Shown piece after piece: positions 58,857-64,000 of a DNA stretch of 64,000 nt. Origin of the DNA: Podospora bellae-mahoneyi (lineage: Eukaryota; Ascomycota; Sordariomycetes; Sordariales; Podosporaceae); the NCBI RefSeq assembly GCF_035222275.1, contig NC_085886.1, positions 806,001 to 870,000 on the forward strand, in the 5' to 3' direction. The translations under genes and the position numbers were made by a program. The notes beneath the pieces were generated by a model. That model worked only from the letters and a program-made list of their open reading frames with translations. It searched no databases and was not told the origin of the DNA. The number at the start of each line of letters is the position of its first letter. Position 1 is the first letter of the stretch.

Positions 58857-60935
58857 TCATCCACACCGACCAACTACTCCCAACACTCGACCCGTTCCCT
58901 CCTGGCCCCCCTCCGTCCCAGCTCCCCCCTCCCTAGTCAAATCAGTACTAATCACCAAATCATCCTTCCCCCTCAAATGCAACACAATCGTCAACCCTTG
59001 AATCCCAACATCATCATCCTCGTCCCCCGCCACCATCACCGTCCCCGTCCCCGCAGGACCTGTTGCAGTCCCCCCAACACTACTCCTCTCTCGCCGGCCT
59101 CCTCCACCAAGCCGGTTACTCCCATCAATCGTAGCCTCACTCGTCGCCTTTGAAGCAGCCCTAGCCCCAGCCCCAGCCCCAGCAGCCATACTCATATTCA
59201 CAGAAGACGGCACCTTCCAAAACCCAGACGACCCATGAGAATGATGCTGTTGCTGACCACCAAACTGCTGCTTCTGCTGTCCAGGAGGAACAGGATAACT
59301 CCTCAGCTGTTGTTCTTGTTGTTTCTGTCCCTCACCCCGTCTCCCAAGCCCCCCAGGCGACACCTGCGAGTTTGATCCCTGCCGTGCATCTCCATCACCA
59401 CCAGGTCTCACCACAGTAACAGTAGCAGTGGAATCCGTCGTACCCCTCCCCTCCTTCTTCTTTCCCCCCAGTGACTGCTGACCCAACTGCGGACTACTCT
59501 TCGTCTTGCTCGAATCCAACCCCACCTTTTTCAATCTCCCAGCAATACTCCCCGGTTGAGCGGCCACCGAAGCAGCAGAAGCAGCAGCTGAAGAAGAAAA
59601 GGGGCCAGTGCCCTTGAGCCAGGCAGGCGGGCTAGTCACTCTAGCACGAGGAATAGACTTGCCACTGCTCTTACGACCTCCCCCAGTCTCCATCCCACTA
59701 TTATTCTGAGCAGAACCACCACTGTCCACATCCACCTGAAGAATCTGCTGCAATGCCCCGGACTTATTTGTCTGAGCAAGAACCTTGACCCGTCTCAAAA
59801 CAGGAGGCGTAGTTCTCTCCTTTTCCCGTCTCGCCTGTTGCTGCAAGACGTGAGCTCTATCATTGGACGCCTGAAATGTCGGAGAAGGCGTAGTAGGATC
59901 TGGCTCCCGATCCGGGCGGTGAACATGAGGGCCATCCTTGGCCTGCAGAGCAGCAGTCATTTCCTCCTCCTTCTCTTCAGAGGCAGCAAGCATACGTGCA
60001 CTATTGCTTGGAACTCCAGGTGAGGGGGGCGGGACAACCGACGAGCCCCTTGACGAGCTAGCATAACTGTGTGACAATCTCTCAGGGTGGGGCTCCCTCT
60101 GGCTCTGTTGAATCCGGGGATGTTCGGCAGCGTCAGTCGGAGCAACAGGTACACGACGCTTGCGGTCAACAACAGTGGTAAGATCATACTTGGGCAGCTT
60201 CGAGACAGGAGGCATGGCAACGACAGGAATAGTTGTGCTGCTGACTTGGGGATCCGAAACCTTTCTGGCAATCTGGTCGGCAATGACGAACGGATTCGTC
60301 TTCTGTCATTGCTGTCAGCATATCCATAACCAAAAGCAAAGAAACAAACCTACCACGGGCCGCCTCTTCTCAACAGCAATGATCTCCCCATTCGACTTCC
60401 TGACAACCTCCACCAGCCCCCCTCCCTCCCCATCAGGCGTCGTAGCAGCAGCAGGTGAAGGCAATCCAGTAGCAACAGCCACACTCACCCTTTCAACCTC
60501 GTCCCCAACCCCCCCCCGTCCATGCTTCTCACCACCATCCACATTCACACTTCCCATCTCCTGTTTATTCTGCGGGGAAGGTTCCTTCCTGCACCTCCCA
60601 CACAAAGGATGCCCACAAGAAGGACAATACAACTGCGGCCTAACTCTGTCTCCACAAACATGACAAACCGTCACCGCCGGCTCCCTTGATCTTCCCTTCA
60701 TATCCTTTTGGTCTCGATCTCCTTCTCCTCTTCCTCCCATGTTCTCCATCTCTCGATCAAGGTACAGACCGGCATCATGACTGTCAGCCTCATCCTCAGA
60801 CAACTAGCCCGACGGTCTGGAAATATTGTACTGCTCAAACAGCTCCATGGCAGCGATCCTCCGCCCGCTCTGGGATGTCCCACCGCTGACGAAGCTTGCC
60901 AGCGAAGGCTCCGAGATCTCGCGAGGGCGAGGCAT
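58857..60935 (-). pseudogene. Zinc-ribbon-like protein gene with an in-frame amber codon (possibly still functional)
   Basis: Exons 60935-60354 and 60302-58857 (51 nt intron, GTAGGT donor, GACAG acceptor) form one frame of 676 codons, broken by a TAG at 60806-60804. Before it: MPRPREISEPSLASFVSGG and GRRIAAMELFEQYNISRPSG. After it, the same frame runs LSEDEADSHDAGLYLDREME and on to a possible treble-clef or RING-like zinc site, CHVCGDRVRPQLYCPSCG followed by HPLCGRC. The rest is disordered, with Gln, Gly and Ser tracts and one conserved-looking strip (TNPFVIADQIARKVSDPQV). The TAG is preceded by C, so CTAG could serve as a splice acceptor. An 87 nt intron from GTCAGC would remove the stop in frame, at the cost of coding-like sequence. 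Translation from a later ATG (60782, M of MPVCTL is antisense, so not usable) is not evident. A mutated gene, a splice solution, readthrough and a sequence error all remain open. Confidence 0.5.
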
Positions 60936-61858
60936 CTTTTCTTTAAGCTCAGGCACCGAGGGAAGAGGAGGTTGTTCTTGTTGTTGTTTTTGGTGAGAGC
61001 TTGAAGCAGGGCGGACAGTAACCCTGATAGAAAGGGTACAAGAGCTATGGTTACCCGGCCGGTCGAAGCAGGCTTCCGATGCGCCTTGTTGCTGTGTATC
61101 CCAGTAGAGCGTCAGTAAAAAAAAAACACAAAACCAACACGCTTGAAAAAAGAGGTCAACAAACAAGTTCACCCTGCCTATCCCTCGTACTCAGCAAACG
61201 ATCCGACCTCGATAGGCCTCGCTCAAGCAATGGCTGAGATGTCCGCGTCTTTGTCGTGCTTTCAGGAACAGCAGGGGACTGTTGTTGATGTTCTCGCTGA
61301 ATCGGCACTAGTCGGTCTTCCGTCTTCCCTAACCTGGGGCTCGAGCGGCTGTTGGCAGGCGAGGGCGTGGCAATGCGAGAAAATGATGGAAAATAAAGCA
61401 TCACAGTATTCGTCAGCCAGTAACATAAACACACTAAAGTATGCTGGCGTCGAAATGGATGCCTTGTAGTGAATATCCGGTAACCAGCTGGTGTGCCCGG
61501 ATTCCGTCAAGAATGACAAGATGTTGTGATTTTAGGATATACGGAAGGATGTTTGCAAGAGAAGATTCAGAGAGCAGGTCCACCTCCAGATTTTTGGGAA
61601 GCCAAACTACCACTCCGCGCTCTGACATAACGGGCAAGAAAGACCCAGACAAATGGGCCGGCATAGCACTACCCCTACTCAACAGATAATAAGCAATGGC
61701 AACCGCGATCAACTCAGCAACTACCTAGCACATGCAACTCGGGCCGCCTCTACCCCCAAGACGATAACAGTCCGGCTCATGAAGCATCTCTTGGACTAGA
61801 TAGGGAATCTTTTGGATGACGTATTCTACAGGGAGGGTTTATTGGTGGGGTTGTACAT
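60936..61858 (-). other. Region with coding-like minus-strand segments upstream of the zinc-ribbon gene
   Basis: Two minus-strand stretches look like protein. From an ATG near 61628 the frame reads MSERGVVVWLPKNLEVDLLS to HFDASIL. From about 61345 another reads RSSPRLGKTEDRLVPIQREH to SDRLLSTRDRQ near 61190. A GTGTGT donor after CTTTA and a CCAACAG acceptor would join them in phase. The next step is unclear. A CACAG acceptor near 61090 ends the frame shortly (ATRRIGSLLRPAG), making a separate small protein; the weaker CAACAAG acceptor keeps the frame open into MPRPREISEP, making these 5-prime exons of the zinc-ribbon gene. I cannot decide by eye. Confidence 0.3.
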
Positions 61859-62665
61859 CTACTTGAGGTGGGCCTGGAGAGTCTCGAGGACCTAGAACAG
61901 CAGTTAGTTAGCACCTTGTAAACCAGAATCACGTAGAATCAAACCAACCTCAAGCTCAATCTTGGCCTCGGCAATCTCCTGCTCGCTGCCGCTGCCGCTG
62001 GCAACCTTTTGCGCCTCAGCAATCTGGCTGCGGACAGCCTCGGCGCTGAAGTCCTCAAGGGGGAAGCCCTCGACGGCGTTGATGCTCAGAACGGAGTTGG
62101 GCTGAACAACGGCAAAACCACCGGAAACTAGAATCGTTCTTTCGTGTGAGCTTCCAGTCCTTTTTTTCTGCCCTTTTCTATCCGAGCTCCAAGGTTTCGA
62201 GGTGATGGGCGGTACGTACGGAAGAACTGCTTGTTGCCGCTCTCCTCAATGATCTCGACGATACCGGGCTTCAGCTGCTCGATCGAAGGAACGTGGTTGG
62301 CGAGGACACCCATCTCACCCGACTCGGCGGGGATGTTGACCTGGACGACATCCTGGGACTTGTAGACGGCCTGTTATGCGGCATAAACATCAGCGGCCTC
62401 GCTCGAAAACATGTTGATATCCCTCCAATCGACCAAGAAACATTCGGGGTGCTGTCCGTCGTCATCGTACCTGGTGGGGAAGCGACAAGCTAAGCTTGAT
62501 CTGTAGGGAATAAGTTAGATAATGTTAAAGCGCGCGGTTCCTGGAGGGGCAGTAGAGACATACCTTGTCGCTGACGGCCTCGGCGTAGCCTCTGCGCTGG
62601 ACGGGGGCGCGGAGAAGAGCCGGGCGAGCCCGGATGGCGGCGCGGGCAATGCGAAGGGAGTTCAT
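61859..62665 (-). CDS. ATP16: ATP synthase subunit delta, mitochondrial (F1 central stalk)
   Basis: Subunit of the F1 rotor stalk, equivalent to bacterial epsilon, that couples rotation to ATP synthesis. Five exons on the minus strand: 62665-62564, 62500-62471 (a 30 nt micro-exon), 62370-62220, 62127-61949 and 61891-61859, with introns of 63, 100, 92 and 57 nt, giving 164 residues, the usual length. The presequence MNSLRIARAAIRARPALLRA is a typical basic mitochondrial signal, ending near RRGYAEAVSDK. The mature part reads IKLSLSLPHQ/AVYKSQDVVQVNIPA, then the hallmark SGEMGVLANHVPSIEQLKPG and FLSGGFAVVQPNSVLSINAV. The C-terminal helices include EAVRSQIAEAQKVASGSGSE and end VLETLQAHLK. All five junctions restore conserved sequence and phase. 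Confidence 0.96.
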
Positions 62666-64000
62666 GGTGATGGCGGCGGTCTCAATGGGTCAAGTCCTTC
62701 TCGATATGTCGTCGGCTCTCCAGCTTTGCCCAAAATCCGGCGATTGACTGGAACCAATGAAACCGGGATTGTCCGGTTCGGCTACGCGGAAACGTTTTTG
62801 CGGGGCTTGAGGTGGGAGGTGGACAGGAGAGCGCTTGCTGAGCTCAGCCAAGCTTGCACAAGTTCAGATGATTGCATAAATTACGGGTAGATGCATATAC
62901 ACTTCAAGGTTGATGGGACTGTCCATCGTGGTGCATCATCAACACCTTCATGACCAGAAACCTCACTTGACTGACATGCTAAGTCCCAAAGTGCTGGCCA
63001 GGCAAGAACCGCATATTCTGGCCCTTTTTTGCCAGTATATCCCTCAGAGCACAACATGAAGCCCTAAAAACCTTCCTTGGACGTTGTGCAACAACCAACT
63101 TGCCTTCTAGTCTCAGTGGCTGATGAGCAGAGCAAATTGTCCGGCCACGCCGCAGAAGATTCACTCAACCAACCGTTGTATTCCCCCCAACCGATCTCCG
63201 AAAATCACAAGCTGGCGGTTGCTGTCAACAAGAGAGAGCTCGCTGTCAGTTCCCCCGAGGCCGCGATTCAGCACCATCTCCACCCGTAGCTCATGCCCTG
63301 ACCGACCTTCTCAACATCATCCGATGGATGTGATGCCCTCATGCTGCCGCTGTGATGCACCGAGCTTTCTACGTTTTAAATCCCTCAAAACCATCCGCTA
63401 AAAAACGGGTACCCGCGTCTTACTGCCTAGCTGTCAAGAGCCATAACCTGGAAGGCGTATCCATGTTAATAAGTACCTGGACCCGGTTTCCGCTTGGAGG
63501 TTGGGAAAGGGTTCATCCTGTGAACGGCAGTTTGCATCATCGGTCAAGGATGGGAGAGCAACGTGATCCCAGAGGGAGGTTTAGGGCTTGATGTAGATAG
63601 TTTTGATGTGGTTTCATGTCGTGAGTGAGATGCAAGCACATGATGATGGAAACTGGACGCGGGCAAAATTGGCCTAATAAAATACCAGTTCAAGATAACG
63701 TACAGATACAGATGGGATTTCGGGGGTTTACCAAGACCGGGGAAATGCCATGCTTGGGTTAGAAGATGTGGGATGTTTGACCTGAAGATGGAATGGGGAC
63801 CACACCACCAAACATGTCAGCTGCCCAATTCCGAGGTAAGAAGAGACGTCTCAGAAATGGTCCCCCACCACAGGCCCTTCGGGTACTCCCACCTTTTGTG
63901 TTTCTGTTCATCCGATGTGATCTGCGGAAGAATCCGAGTTGTTGTTAAGGTATACTGTGCTTCCCCGGAAGTGGCAAGTCAGAGGTAAGTAGTTCCCCTA
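62666..64000. other. Window end: promoter of ATP16 and no further recognised gene
   Basis: This 1.33 kb stretch begins with the ATP16 leader and promoter. The frames further on are short, present on both strands, and show no domain. A gene starting beyond the window edge cannot be judged. Confidence 0.45.

Noticed and set aside
1-64000. Transposons, LTR or virus-like elements, CRISPR arrays, rDNA
   Set aside because: No reverse transcriptase, integrase, transposase or capsid-like frame, no long terminal repeats and no regularly spaced direct repeats were seen on either strand.

Overview
The window is nuclear DNA of a filamentous ascomycete, most likely a sordariomycete close to Podospora, Chaetomium or Neurospora. 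The signs are single-copy eukaryotic housekeeping genes, short introns (mostly 49-113 nt, GT donor and AG acceptor), no operons, a Zn2Cys6 transcription factor, a fungal 2EXR-domain family, and an MMM1 leader and an ALE1 N-terminus that follow the pattern I know from Neurospora-type fungi. All exon joins were worked out by hand from reading frame and splice sites. Where I give a protein length, the exon lengths sum to a whole number of codons.

Layout. 1-6.8 kb: VPS45 (-, cut by the window edge), divergent MMM1 (+), ALE1/SLC4-type lysophospholipid acyltransferase (+). 6.8-20 kb: large serine-rich membrane protein (-), RCE1 CAAX protease (+), GDP-mannose transporter VRG4 (-), short-chain dehydrogenase (-), an unrecognised nuclear-looking protein (-). 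22.5-31 kb: histidine phosphatase of the PGM/tau-55 type (-), AP-1/Laa2-like adaptor accessory protein (-), TBC Rab-GAP (+). 31-37.2 kb: accessory patch with one intact 2EXR gene, three decayed or truncated 2EXR relatives, a second broken small gene and a GPI-anchor-like secreted protein. 37.3-48.2 kb: ADE13 (-), Zn2Cys6 factor (-), a 3.5 kb gene-free stretch, HEM1 (-). 49.6-64 kb: 1916-residue SNF2/ATRX-like remodeller (-), GSH2 (+), zinc-ribbon protein interrupted by an in-frame amber codon (-), ATP16 (F1 delta subunit, -), and a final 1.3 kb where I see no gene.

How the genes relate: most are independent housekeeping functions. Membrane traffic is well represented (VPS45, Laa2-like protein, TBC GAP, VRG4), as are membrane-lipid and mitochondrial biology (MMM1, ALE1, HEM1, ATP16) and metabolism (ADE13, GSH2, HEM1). 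The least ordinary parts are the decaying 2EXR cluster, the amber-interrupted zinc-ribbon gene with possible extra 5-prime exons, and a repeated switch of coding-strand composition from C-rich to G-rich near gene 3-prime ends. I found no transposon, virus-like element, CRISPR array, rRNA or convincing tRNA.
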